NCBI RefSeq assembly: GCF_032062135.1
Contig: NC_092862.1
Coordinates: forward strand, 98,678,252-98,742,251
Source: Pyxicephalus adspersus
Lineage: Eukaryota > Chordata > Amphibia > Anura > Pyxicephalidae
Reading direction: 5' to 3'
Length of the DNA stretch: 64,000 nt
Numbering within the stretch: the stretch's first letter is position 1; every line of letters begins with the position of its first letter. A program made the translations under genes and the position numbers. Shown here piece by piece: positions 52,099 to 64,000 of this stretch. The notes beneath the pieces were generated by a model. It searched no databases. It was not told the origin of the DNA and saw only the letters and a program-made list of their open reading frames with translations.

Positions 52099-55000
52099 AT
52101 CCAGATTAAAAAAAAAAAACAAAACAAAAAAACAGTTTTGGTACCTGCTCTTCATGGAAGAATTCTGCTATATAATATAAGTGCAATATAAAGCTAGAAG
52201 AGGCATGTGTATCCTTAATTATTCCATGGCATAGACATGGCTGATCATTATTGCAAAAGAATGTAGTGCAGTCCAGTATGCAAAAAGCAAAACACATCAT
52301 ATTAGTAATAACGGCCACATAAGACAGTTCCAGTCTAACTAGTACAGCCAAGGTTTAAAAATCGGGGTGTTAAAAACATTTTTTCCCAAAATAAATACAA
52401 AAATTGTTTCCTTTCACAGACTGCTGCCCACAATTCATGTACAATTCAAGGGGATTCTTATAAGTTCTTCATGTAGGGCTAATGGAACCACCCTCAATAC
52501 GCATGTGTAGGATGAAGGGCCACATTCAGTAATTGGCCTGCGGTAGGCTAAACAAGACCCTGGCAATGTACAAGCCTCAGTCTGGAAGTATTGCAGTGGA
52601 AAGGTGGGCTGAGCAGCTTGCGCCCCACAAAAGATGGAGGCAAGATTTATTTTACAACATTAATTTGCCTAAATTCTATTTGGGTGTATGACTGTAAGAC
52701 CTTTTGAGTGGATTCTTTTATTTAAATGAATTATTTAAATTAATTATTAATAAATGAATACCCTTTGGTTGGTTAAGCCTTATGAATCAGGAGAAAAGGT
52801 GCAGAATATGAAAACAACCACTAGCCATTACTAGCCAAAATACAGCAGCAGGTGAATGATTGTTATATTTGTTAATAAAGGGGATTAAAATAAATATTTC
52901 CCCTCTGCTCTATTCTTTTCCCCCAGACTATAATTACTTATGAGAACAGAATCCCTTTTTTATTTTGAAATTCCCTGCCAGGATTATTTAATTTAGCAGA
53001 GCAGGACTTGTTATGCAAATGAAGTAAGTAGGCAGGATATACCCTAACCATGCATAATATCTGCTACCACTACTAATTGTACTGTGAAACAGAGGAAATT
53101 TTATTTTTTACAAAGAAAACAAAACTTTTTGACTAAATAAGGTAGGTTATATTTAAAGACAATAAAGAGTTGGTAGACAGCTTTTATTGTATGTTATGTT
53201 GGAATGTCTTAGATTTATAACAGATTGGGGAATTTTAATAAACTTTTTACTTTTGCACTGCTATTATTTCTATCAGTATTTGAACTTTAATTCAGTTTAA
53301 ATGTTTATTGCTGATTTTTTTTTTTTCAAAAATACTCCAACATTTACTTTCTTTCCTTTTTACAATCACAAATTCACTATTCTTCTTATTACAAATAAAT
53401 GTATTTTGGCAGCATAGTAGTTATTAATGTTTTAGACAAACCTATTGTGTACCTTAAATCACTTGTTTTTGAAGCCTTAATATCACCATAAATAACTTTT
53501 AGGTCAAATGTCTCTTTTTTTTCCTAATCCATTTTAAATTAAGTCCTGTCTGAAAATAAATGTCGGTTAGCTACTGGATTGACACTTAAGCTTGTGGTCT
53601 TCATCTGCTACACAGCTCAGGTTATTAGTGTCAAGTCATTTCTACTCGGAAAAGTCAACAGCTGAAGGTGCATGAAGTCTAAAATTACAATCATTTGGGT
53701 TCTGTAGCTCAGATGAAAAAGAAGCTTTTACTCTCTGCATCTAATATATTTTAACCCACTCAAAGTTTCAAGGGCATTGAAGCCAACCATTCAATAAATG
53801 TATTTTGCATTTATTACCAATTTTTTTAAGATAATGTGACGTATAGCAAAAGCTAACGTACAAAAATTCTGCATGAAAAGCATAAATGAATACACACAAA
53901 TACCCTGATTTTGTATCTTTAGCTTGCTTTTTGATAAATAATACAAACCACTTTTATGTGGACAAAATCATGTACAATCACAAAGTCAGCAGGTTGCTCT
54001 ATGCTCCATCATTTGTTAATACCAACAGGTAAGTTCAAACATGCTACATAATTGGTTACATATGTTAATTAAATTATACGTTTTCAACATTAGACTGAAG
54101 GAAAATTACCATTTGTTTTGAAATATTTCAAAATTGTATACCTTTGTATGTTTTTATATGTTTTACTTTACAAATACAATCTTTATTTCATAAATAAACT
54201 TAAGTGTATTGAGAACAAAAATGAATGCTTTTTTCTCTTTATTTACCTGGTGATCCTTCCAGTAACCCACTTTCTGTACCATGGAGACGGTCCACTGACT
54301 GTACTGCATTAATAGAGATGTAGCGTTACCCTAGGACAGGGAGGTGTTCTGTAATCTACACAGGGAACTGGAACAATGCTAACCAACAACAATACAATTG
54401 AAGCAGGATGCACAGGAAGGTAACAGCTCATTCAATTCTGGCAACAACAATCTGAACAGAAAGATCAGGTATAACAAATAAATTCTATATGTATATTAAG
54501 ACTTTTATTGTTCGGGTTTACATATAAATTATTACATTACAAAGAATTCTCAGAGCGCTTTAGGTTAGGTAAAGAGACAACTGAGGGGCAGCCTGCTTAA
54601 AGGCATCAAATTTTAGCTTGTTTCAATGGAGTTTTACGCACAACAGGCTTCTCACAGCAGGTTGTAACAAGAACAGGAGACTACTGGTTCAGGATACCAC
54701 TGACAGCTTTTACTGGAAATGTAAATCACTAATGACTAATGTACATATGTCTCAAAAATTTACAACAGAACAGTACTTATTTGTCTAACATCTACTATTG
54801 CATAATGCCCTCAAAATCCTAATTCGCTACACCTTTCCAACACTATCTGATAGCAGAAGATTTATTAGTATTGGTTTAGCCTTTCCAGTTGGCTGAAAAC
54901 CGCCATCAGACAAACGTTTATCATTCACCTTGACAAGTTGCAGATCACAGTTCCCTTACCTTGCCTTGTCCCAATTTGAACGGTAAAGTGGGACAGAATC

Positions 55001-55519
55001 TACAATCATCCCTATTTGTCATGGTATATTTTGGATATCATCACCCCATTCCCTAGGATGAGTGGGAGAGATTATGTTCAGTTAAAACCACATGTCATAT
55101 GTTCATACCTGTGTTAATTTAGGAAGTATAGTCATATCTTGTCTTCTGCTGTAAAAGTCATTATGTCCATACTCATCCCACCAACAGAACTTCCATATCG
55201 ATGACTGAAGCTGCCCATAACAATAAAGGATGGGGGAATAGCTTTCAATATATTTTTTACATTAAAATTCAGCTGAGTTCATACCATTTCTCAGGGTCGC
55301 CTAGATAAAGATTTACTGCAAATTTTGACTACCTTTTCTCTTTTCCCCTTACCACCTTTTACCTCCCTTTTATCCCACCACTCTGAAGTTCTTTTACCAA
55401 ACACCATATAGTTACTGTACACAGTTCTCAAGACTTCTGGAAACACTAATATACTGAGTACCCTGATTCCTGAGGATCTATACCTCCAGTGTTCTCATTG
55501 GCTTCTGAAAGAACCGGGG
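52099..55519. other. Non-coding stretch with a perfect octamer motif
   Basis: ATGCAAAT (POU octamer) lies at 53013-53020 within a region of lower repeat content. No gene or repeat family was recognised elsewhere. Confidence 0.45.
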
Positions 55520-55915
55520 CTGCGGGCTGAAAGGGCCTGAGACACTCCATTTTGTTTCTTATTCTAGTTTTTAGTTATAAGAAATAGACGTATTCCTTGG
55601 TTGTTTAGACTATATGTGTATAAACCTGATGTTGTGCCAAAATGAGTGTCCTTGTTAATTCTGCTAAACTCAGATAATGTCGACTGTTTATGAATAACAA
55701 GATGTTTTGTATGTGTCTGAAATTATGTAGCTAAGCAGTTTCAATCTAGAATAGGTGCACTCACTAGTGATTTTCCATTGTAATAAATGAGCATGCGCTA
55801 TGGCATATTGTTATGATGTATAAACTAGATGTTTGTTATAATAAAGTTGAAGATTGCTTGATACCATACGAGTGTATGCGTCGTTGAGTGATTCTTCCCA
55901 GGCGCCTGTTCTGAT
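55520..55915 (+). mobile_element. Possible solo LTR of an endogenous retroelement
   Basis: An LTR-like layout is seen: a region with CTGAGACACTCCATTTTGTT, then TATAAA at 55819-55824, AATAAA at 55840-55845, and a GC-richer end AGGCGCCTGTTCTGATGCA ending in CA. The TATA to poly-A spacing is very short, as in LTRs with a small R region. Clean TG...CA borders with a target duplication were not established; TGAGAC occurs near both sides (55538 and 55919). No gag, pol or env sequence is present, so at most a solo LTR. Confidence 0.35.
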
Positions 55916-58520
55916 GCAATGAGACTCTGGGATGGATTGAGATGAGAGAGGAATAGAGCCAAGAACATTTCAGAACCATTCAGCTTCCTCTCAAGTTTTT
56001 TACCATTTTTTTTTACCTTATTTGTTCAGGAATATTGGCTGCTGCTGTTATACCTTTTTGCTAAAATAATCCTATTTCTTCACAAAACTAAAGATTACTG
56101 AAACAGAAAATGCAAGCAGCCTATATCTGCTGTTCATTTTAAATGAACAATCAGCCATTTTATACTTTTACCTAAAAGTTTGCCTAAGAGCAAGTACAAC
56201 AAGGAGATTATTTCTACCTTACGTAGCAAAACCTGATCTGTGTGAGCCTATTTGTTATGCAAGGACCTAAACCATTGTATGGTTTACATATGTTTTCTTA
56301 AGCTTATGGATTTTTTATGTGAGGTGGCCCTGTAAAATAGTGAGACACAGATAGCCTCAGAATTAGTCTTTGGTCTAGCCCAGCACAAGTCCAAGAGCTA
56401 TGTCCTATCCTTCTCTGCTTAGTGCCAGGTGAGTGTTGTGATGTAAGTCTCCTAGCTTACCTGAAAACATCCAAGAAGAAGGTCTGCTAAAAGCTGGGAG
56501 GAAGCTGCTTCTGGACGTGGTCATGAAGAGATTACTCTCCTTAAAATTATAAGACTACCGGGCTTGAAATTTTCTTACAATTTTCCACCATTTAAATCCT
56601 AAAAATGCTTAAGTAAACATGTAACATTCAAGTCTTTTTTACAAGCAGTTTTACCCATTAATTTGCATGTAATTTGCCAGTAATGGGACACTTATGGATG
56701 CATGTTTGCTTCCTCACATAGGGTAGTGGTGTGGTATACTTGTGTAAGAGGGACAGGTCTTTACTGAATTGATAGCTTTTAAGCCATATTTTGTCCCTTT
56801 AAAATCTTGATTTCTTAGTCTCCAAGCCACAATGCAGTACATAAAGTTTATGGGATATTTGTCATGAAGAAAATGTGTGACTGAGCACATAGTGTATAGG
56901 TCCTCAGAAATACCTTTCATAAACCAATCTGGACATACTGACAGCCATAATTTATCAACATAAATAACTGTTGTTAGCTGAAGAGCTCTTGTCATCTGAC
57001 AACAGAAAACCCATGAAATTTGATACTGCCTTCTTCAGTGATTATCTCTTCCTAAAGCAGGAGATGTTTACCCAAACCCATCATGTACAACATTCATAAA
57101 AAGAAAAAGTTTGTCACTAGAGTAACATGAAAGCCATGGTAACATAATTCAAGCGAGCCAGAATACCATGATAGCATAAACAAATCTTATATAAACAGCT
57201 TAGTAACCAGCTATTGGTAAATTAAACATGCAAACACCCCAAAACAATAGAATCTAAAGAAAAATAGTCCGTTTTTATAGCAGTTGCCTCAAAATAAATA
57301 ACTTGTGATGGTTCCTCTGTGAGCAAATATATATATGTATATATATATTTTTTTTCTTCTGTAATGACAAATTTTAATGACATAGTTTTGTGTGACATGC
57401 CGGTTACTTTAAAAAGTTGTTGCCTCTAAATACAATACTTACTGAATACATAAAATGAAACTAAACTAATTTATAAAAGAACATTTTGCAAATCAGATAT
57501 AGAAATGCAAGATAAATAATGAAAAGTAAAAAAAAAATAAAATAAAAGTTAAATTATAGCTAACTAAGGAAACCAAGTTAGGATGTCAATGTTGTGTCTG
57601 ATCCCTCTATACACAGAGGAGTTGTGGCTATCCAATTATTTTGCAACCACACAGCTCCAGCTCTTGTGTCATGTTGGCCACCAGGGTAAATTTATCATAT
57701 AGGGAAAAAGGGGCTAGAGAGTCCTACTACCTACTTACTGTTACTTCACTTCCCCCCTGATCCATTACTTCACTGAACGTACGCGTTCAACCCATGTTTG
57801 GAAAGGTAGAATATAGTATCAATGAGTTGAAATTTTAAAAATTTATTTAGTTGATCAAAATATCAATCTGATTGGTCAGTCAAGCTTTGTTTTTGCTTGG
57901 TATGCCTGGGAAAAGTTTTATATGGGGGAGAAAGTTGCAAAGTAATAGGAAAGAGATAGAAGATAGAAGTAAAAACAAATTACCATTTGTAGAGACCTTA
58001 ATTGCAGGGTATAGAGTATAAAACATGATTGCCAAATTGAAGGCTTACTTAGGCTGAAATTCTGGACAAGTGCCATGCAGAACCTCCAAAACATAAACAT
58101 CATACATATTAAGTCACTCACTTAATAACTTGCACAAACTGAATATAATTAATTACAAAGAAATTACAATGAATCACAGGAGACGCTAGTTCCTGTTACC
58201 TTTGGACAAATTATCAACTGACTGTCCCTCAGAGTCGCAAAATACCTTAATGCTGAACAAGAAGACTAAACTTTTCTGGTGGTCAACAAGAAGACATTCA
58301 AATGACCAAGAAAACAACAAACTGATCTGATATTTTCTAGTACACTCTGATCTAGTAAAAAAAAAACAAAAAAAACAAAAAAAAAAAAACCTACATTATG
58401 TTAAGAACCTTAGCATAGGATATATGCATCTGGTATTACATATAATGATTAGAAAATATAATAAACTAACCAGAATTATCTTTCAAAAAAACATTCTCGC
58501 ATAAAAAACTTTGTTTTAGA
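55916..58520. other. Non-coding stretch, no gene seen
   Basis: AT-rich with small TA tracts near 57330. Nothing is recognisable. Confidence 0.5.
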
Positions 58521-58771
58521 CAGTGTTTCTCAACCAGGGTTCCTCTAGAGGTTACTAGGGCTTCCTTGAGAAATTAGCAATTTGTGGTTTTCAGGAAAAT
58601 GTAGGTGATATCATTGATCAGTTTGGCAATCTGTAGGGGTGACATTCTTCCTACTGGCCACCACACTAATACACTGTAAGCTGTGGATATAGTAATTATT
58701 AGCAGAGGTTTCTTAGGACCTGAAAGTTATATAAAGAGGTTACCCCATGCTAAAAAGATTGAGAAACACAA
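58521..58771. mobile_element. hAT MITE (~250 bp) with CAGTGTTTCTCAACC-type inverted repeats
   Basis: The left end reads CAGTGTTTCTCAACC. The right end reads GATTGAGAAACACAA, its near-exact reverse complement. Flanks TTTTAGAC/CTTTAGAC form a 7/8 match if the boundary is shifted by one base, consistent with an 8-bp hAT target duplication. There is no coding capacity. The termini differ from the TAGGGATGAG family, so this is a second hAT lineage. Confidence 0.82.
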
Positions 58772-59349
58772 CTTTAGACAATAATTCTTGTATAGTAGCA
58801 ATAAACTGCTTCATTTATAGCTCAGAATACGAGAATTGGACATTCATTAAAGTATGTGCCATTCTTGGGTATTTTCACTGTAGTGAACTTTGACCACAGT
58901 TCTCGCATTAGTTGTGAATAGCTCAAACACTATATAGTTTTAGATTTACCTATAATAAAAGATAAGTCTGTCTGCACAATCACATCACAAAATGTGAGCT
59001 TAGATCTGAACTTTGAGACACTTACAGTACGTTTTCTGCAGCATCTATTTTTATTTCCTTTGGGGACATAACACTCTTTCCGGTAATGTGGCAATCTGTC
59101 TAGTAACATAGAAGGCTTTTTAGTGGCATGTCAATCTTACATACCATGTGAATCTCTCAAGTAAATTGAAGCTTTCTCTTGCAGTACAGCTAACACAACC
59201 CTATTACAGAAGGGTCAAATCACTAAAGTATACATATGTTGTATTTTAATACCTGACTATTCTTTGGTATTGTCTGTTATCTAAAATGATGTATTATTTT
59301 CATTAAAGGTTTTATCACATGGGTGATCTGATTATTACTCTGATACAGG

Positions 59350-59352
<3 letters not shown>

Positions 59353-59386
<34 letters not shown>
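59353..59386. repeat. (AT)n microsatellite with CA tail
   Basis: About sixteen AT units followed by ACATACACACATACA. Confidence 0.95.
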
Positions 59387-59390
<4 letters not shown>

Positions 59391-59662
59391 CACACATACA
59401 TTTTGAGGAATTAGGAATCAGAAATGCAACCTTCGATTTATAACAGAACAAGTTTTAGTGTTAAATTGCAGCTACCTTCATGTTAACATTAACTTTGTGG
59501 TACAAAAAACATTTTATGAAATTGGAAAAGAAAATAAAGGTTCAGGATAAAAGCTAAATGGTATAATAAATTGTTGGATGAGAAATTATCACAGCAAGCG
59601 TGTTGAACTGCTTTACTTAACAGAGGCCAATCCAATAACAACATGTCAAAATTCATTGTTTC

Positions 59663-59762
59663 CAGTAGGCTTGGCTCCCACTAATGTGTAGCATTGTGAC
59701 ATATTACTCCATTTTCACCCAGCACACATGAACCCAGTGCAATGGTGTGAACTAGGCTTACT
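59663..59762. mobile_element. Small inverted-repeat element, ~100 bp
   Basis: CAGTAGGCTTGGCTCCCACT on the left and, in reverse, CAGTAAGCCTAGTTCACACC on the right form an imperfect inverted repeat around an AT-rich centre. There is no coding capacity. The superfamily is not clear. Confidence 0.45.
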
Positions 59763-61651
59763 GTGTGGGATGTCTGTCTGTTATTGCAAGGCCTAATGGA
59801 TAGTCTATAAATTTGCACAGTGCAAACATAAATGATATGAAAATGCCTATTTACGGGGAAATGCTGAAATGCTTCTGGAATACATGTAAATGTTTGTCTG
59901 AAAATCTTTTCTTTTTTTTTTTGCAACACTGAAAATGCACACTGGCCTTTTTTAATAAAGTGTTTAGGAAAATGAACATTTTAATAAAAATTCCTCCTAA
60001 AATTCAACCGGACCCGTTAATGACAGATCTCTTGTGGCTGCAGCTAAGGGAATCTTGAGTGATGTAATTGACCAAATTTGAGCGATGGAAGTATGGTAGG
60101 TATAACTTCATGCTTGACAATGAATTTATATTACTGGGCAAGGTGACTAACACTGAATATTTTTCTCAATATGTAAACTGTATTTTTAAAAATCTGTATA
60201 TGTGTTTTTTTCATTCAAATTCAAAGAATTTTTAATAATTCCTGTTATTTATAACAAACTCTTTGTGTAGGGGGAGGATATCTGGTTAAATGATTCTACC
60301 ATAAACACCCAACAAACCCACACATCCTTTCTAAAGGAACAGATTTAAGAAAGATGTCCTGTCCTCCAACATAGGGACCCCTTCAATAAAATGGGGTTGT
60401 GGCAAAATCCTATGCTGACGTGGCAATCAAAGAAGGGGCACAGACAGCAATAAGCCTTCTTAAAAGGGGCAACAATGTCACTCCCCTTCTCTGGGCCTTA
60501 GGGGTAATAATTACACCCCTATTGAAAGAAAAAGAGAACAGAGAGTGACTTGAAAAGTCTTCAATAGAATGTTGCTTTAACTTCATTGTTCAATCAGAAA
60601 CTACAGGTATGTTTTTAACCAAGATGCAGTGCTGTAGGAATATGATTTTTTAACAGTATTCTGGAATAGTTAAACAGAATTATAGATTCTTCAGCTGGTA
60701 AAAGCATTCTCATATAGGTTTGCACTGCTTGTCTGAAGCCCCTTACCAACGTGTATCTAAAGCTAACATTTTTATCTGCATTTATCTTTTCTGTGATAGT
60801 CATACAGAGACTTGGCTAGCTGCCGTTTTCTGGTTTTTATACTCATGACTGACTGCTATTTGTTTACCTTAGTTTGAAGTTTTTGTTTCTACACAATGGT
60901 TTGACCTTATATTGTTGGCTCGGCACATTTGGCAGGCTTATACTCGAATACCTGTTATGCTTACCACACAGGTTTACAGCTACAGCAGGTTTTCGCTGGT
61001 GATTTAAACATCTCAGCAGGAATAATGAACAAGTGTGGTTATATTTAAAATTACAGTATCCAAAAAGCTGTCTGATGTACTGCTAATCTGTAAACATTTT
61101 GTTCCTAGGTGTACAATAGTACAGTTTATCTAATTTTGGTAAAATTACTCATAACCTATATTTGATATTATGCCCAACTTGTCATACTGGATATCTAATT
61201 ACACCAATCCCCATTTTCACCAAACCATGGGCAAACTATTAGATCTGTTAATGTCAAACCATGTACAGCATTATTGCTTATAGGAGACATTTTGAAATAA
61301 ATCTGCATAAAAAAGTAATTTAAAAGGGCTGATGGAAAGGTTGAAGAGAAATTAAGGAAGAGAAGAATTGATGAAGGTCTGTTGGTGATTATCACATCAG
61401 CTGTTAGCAACCGACTTATGAAACTCTAATTACTAATGGGAAAGAATAGGAAACCTGGAGTCATTATTATTAAATGACTGAGGAGCTCAGAAAAAAGAAC
61501 TTTTAATTAATAACAGCAATTTGTATTTAAAGAGCAATGTTCATTTTCAAAGATCACCTTCTGATGGTTTGTATTAAATGTATCTACCCAAGGGTGGAAT
61601 CCTGGCAGAAAAATCTTGTACTGCAATGTTATGTATGTAGGAGAAAATGCA
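59763..61651. other. Non-coding stretch, no gene seen
   Basis: Short frames only, none with motifs. Confidence 0.5.
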
Positions 61652-61740
61652 TATCTATCTATCTATCTATCTATATATATATATATATATAAATATATTC
61701 ATATATAAATATATATAAATAAATATATTTATTTATATAG
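61652..61740. repeat. Compound (ATCT)n-(AT)n-AAAT microsatellite
   Basis: Five ATCT units pass into an AT run and then into irregular AAATATAT repeats. Confidence 0.95.
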
Positions 61741-62358
61741 TAAAAACCCACAGGTATATACTATGCATAAACATAAAATAGCTTTTTTTTAATATTGGAC
61801 AACTGAGACCTTTGGCATGCTGCCAGAAATAATTAGGTCTGGATGCATCATAAAGCAAACACATACTCAATGTCAAAGCACACAGAGGAAAACATATTTC
61901 TGAATGCAATAGCTTTATATTTTGTAATAAAACTAAACATAAAATCTATAGTAAAAATCAAAAAGGTCCTAATAACAAATGAAAAGAAAACCAATGTATA
62001 TTCATTACACATCAAGGGAATAACCAGGGGGGGTCTTAAAACAAAGCAAGAATTCCTCTACTAGAAATACTGTAAAGCACTAAATTTGCTCAGGGAAAGG
62101 TACCAGTTTTATAAATCTGATATCCTAGTTATCACAGCTGTTAAGTGCATGCGAAAGTTTGTAAAAAATATTGTTTCACAATCTGTTTCTTAATGTATAG
62201 CTCTGTAACATAGTTTCTTGCCTTCTGATCTTGTTTTAATAAAAATAATTAAAAAAAAACATGGGTCTCTAAAGGTACAATGTAAATTAAAAAAATGCTA
62301 GGATATTCTCTAAAATAAAGTAATGTAAATAAAGTAAAGTAAAGCCTGGACATATGCT

Positions 62359-62905
62359 TTAACCCCCCTAGCGTTCTAATTCTGTCCGTATTTCCATGCA
62401 AAAAGCGTTACATTTTTATGCATAGAAATTTATTTTACATTGTAGGCCTATATTATAACTCACCAAAATATGTCCAATATTTAATAAATTTAATAATAAA
62501 CTTAAAATAAAAAAACATGAACAAAAACAACAAAAAAAATAGGTAAACATGTAATATAACTGTACAGTAGCTTGTATAATATATATATAAAATAATTTTA
62601 TATAAATATATCACGATTTCTTTGTATAGACTCAATACAGCTATTATGTATTGAATCCAATACAAAATTATTTGAATTTCCCGCCACTCCTCCCGCATGC
62701 ACCGACGCATGCACTGGAAACTCTGGCGATCGTCTCTGCATTTGCCGGCTGAAAATTGGAGGAAGAAGATGTGTCCCAAGGACCTGCAGGGACCAGCAGG
62801 ACAGCAGGGGACAACAATGGAATAAGGAAAGTGGGTTTTTTTATGTTTTAAGCGACCCTAAGTGTCACCCCATGTTACACTCGGGATTACCACTAGGGGG
62901 GTTAA
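62359..62905. mobile_element. TTAA-bounded MITE, ~547 bp
   Basis: It starts TTAACCCCCCTAGCGTTC and ends in CACTAGGGGGGTTAA, an inverted repeat of about 12 bases with TTAA at both edges. Internal landmarks AAAAAGCGTTACA, CATTGTAGGCCTATA and AATATGTCC are shared with the 51.8-kb copy; ACACTCGGGATTACC is shared with the 12.2-kb copy. The 108-codon minus-strand frame inside at 62453-62779 is poor in content and not a convincing gene. Confidence 0.8.
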
Positions 62906-63149
62906 TTATCATTCCAGTAATGGACTGCACTAAAGGCTAGACTAAACTAGTCAAAAATTGACCAGGTATCAGCTATATAGAAAATGTCTGGTTTTTCCTT
63001 CCCTTTTCTTGCGTATAGCAAGATTACCTTCTGAGCTACTGATTGCAGAAAGAAAAGACACATGATTAAACCTTACCCACTATATCTGAACCAAAAGCAA
63101 AAGTGAAATAGCTGAGAAAGTAAAAAACAAAACAACATAATAATAAAAA

Positions 63150-63335
63150 AAATGTACATACAGAACCGTTCTGCTCTATGGAGAGGGGAGGGGGAGAACG
63201 ATGGAGCACCCTGTGGCACTCTTTCCCCTTCACTTTCATTACGATTGTTTGTGGATCCGCCAAGAAGGATCCATGAACGATGAATGTTGAGCATTGTACA
63301 CACGCCACATTCTCGTCTGATATCAGCCCTGAGGC
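63150..63335. mobile_element. Possible MITE fragment with GTACACACGCCACATTCTCG
   Basis: The stretch has more CpG than its surroundings and contains GCATTGTACACACGCCACAT, a phrase like the ends of the 14.1- and 44.5-kb elements. Complete ends were not found. The two overlapping minus-strand frames here, 76 and 80 codons, are not convincing genes. Confidence 0.3.
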
Positions 63336-64000
63336 TCTCTTATTGGCAAAAAGCCAATGACAGCAGAAGTGAGATTTCTATTAATAGAGCAGTGACGGTG
63401 GAATAGGGAACTCCTATATCACTGCCTAGAGATCTGCCCCCTCCCTACAGGTCCTTCCTTCCTATCCAAAGACTTTTCTAAGAATTAAGAAGGAACCATA
63501 GCTCCACATGTAACAAACAATTTCTTTTAAACAGTTTTCTGTTGATTTATGATTTAGGCAACTGATAGGATTATTTGTCCCTACCTATGGAAGGAAAAAA
63601 CTGGGTGAATAAACTTCATTCTGGAGTTAAATATTAGGCACCCGAACATACTGCATTTTTAGTAAAGGTTTATAAAAAAGCAATAATGCTTAACAAGTAT
63701 CAAAAATATGTTTTTTTCTTTGATCTCAGTAATGGAAATAAACTTAGGATCCACATACCTGAATAAATGGACCTATGTAGAAATATACCTATAAGCAATC
63801 TTTTTATCATCATCAATAGTTAACTCACGTAGGCAAGTTAGAAAAAAGAAAAAAAAATGAGAGCACAAGGCAAAATTACTTTTAATCTGAAACACCTATC
63901 TCTTCTTTTGACAGGTTACAACAGAAACAAACATTTTTGGATAAAGCCTGCTTCTCTTATTTCCTGTTTTCTTTTTTAATTAAGACTTGCCGCCGTCTCT
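63336..64000. other. Non-coding window edge
   Basis: No supported gene. The extreme end becomes pyrimidine-rich (CTTTTTTAATTAAG) before CTTGCCGCCGTCTCT, which may lie at the edge of another CpG-containing feature beyond the window. Confidence 0.4.

Noticed and set aside
62453..62779. 108-codon minus-strand frame
   Set aside because: It lies wholly inside a TTAA MITE and is dominated by low-complexity Tyr/Ile/Phe runs from AT-rich DNA.
38782..64000. Upstream VSTM2A Ig-domain exons on the minus strand
   Set aside because: I looked for coding stretches with the Tyr-x-Cys and Trp-Trp features of a V-set domain and found none; the exons may lie beyond the window or the assignment may be wrong.

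Overview
The window is vertebrate nuclear DNA, most likely from a frog. It is AT-rich and gene-poor, with long non-coding stretches full of DNA-transposon debris, tRNA-derived SINEs with L2-type tails, and TA microsatellites. The only confidently identified gene is split by GT-AG introns and encodes a vertebrate protein. The frog assignment is an inference from the mix of repeat families (TTAA-bounded MITEs, hAT, Tc1, Tx1-like L1, DANA/Mermaid-type SINEs); no species-diagnostic sequence was found.

Gene content. SEC61G (Sec61 gamma, a subunit of the ER protein-conducting channel) lies on the + strand at about 28.65-32.5 kb. It has a non-coding first exon, three coding exons giving 68 residues, and an ATTAAA polyadenylation signal. 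Its promoter holds a perfect CRE palindrome, an inverted CCAAT box and four ACGT cores in about 120 bp. Downstream and convergent with it, at 38,781-38,651 on the minus strand, is a plausible terminal coding exon of 42 codons plus stop with a good splice acceptor. VSTM2A lies tail-to-tail with SEC61G in human, so VSTM2A is the first candidate, but its Ig-domain exons were not found here.

Region by region. 0-14 kb: intergenic, with a 254-bp hAT-type MITE (8-bp perfect target duplication) at 3.3 kb, a minus-strand SINE at 5.2 kb, and an L2-type tail at 12.1 kb interrupted by a TTAA-type MITE. 14-18 kb: a decayed L1/Tx1-like ORF2 C-terminal region and MITE fragments. 19.5-24.3 kb: the largest structure, a decayed hAT element on the minus strand with BED finger, catalytic core, one recognisable terminus, an array of about 75-bp repeats in its 5' part and an array of about 145-bp repeats (ten copies) where its C-terminal coding region breaks off. 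24.3-28.4 kb: L2 tails and MITEs, one of which shares termini with the large hAT. 28.5-32.5 kb: SEC61G, with two SINEs in intron 2. 35.8-36.85 kb: a 1-kb inverted repeat whose arms carry hammerhead-ribozyme-like core motifs, suggesting Penelope-like retroelement remnants. 40.3 kb: a Tc1-like transposase fossil. 44.5 kb: a 426-bp CpG-rich palindromic MITE. 51.8 and 62.4 kb: TTAA-type MITEs. 55.5 kb: a possible solo LTR. 58.5 kb: another hAT MITE. The remaining DNA shows no recognisable gene.

Most open reading frames in this window are chance openings in AT-rich DNA or lie inside repeats. There are no CRISPR arrays, operons or prokaryotic features.
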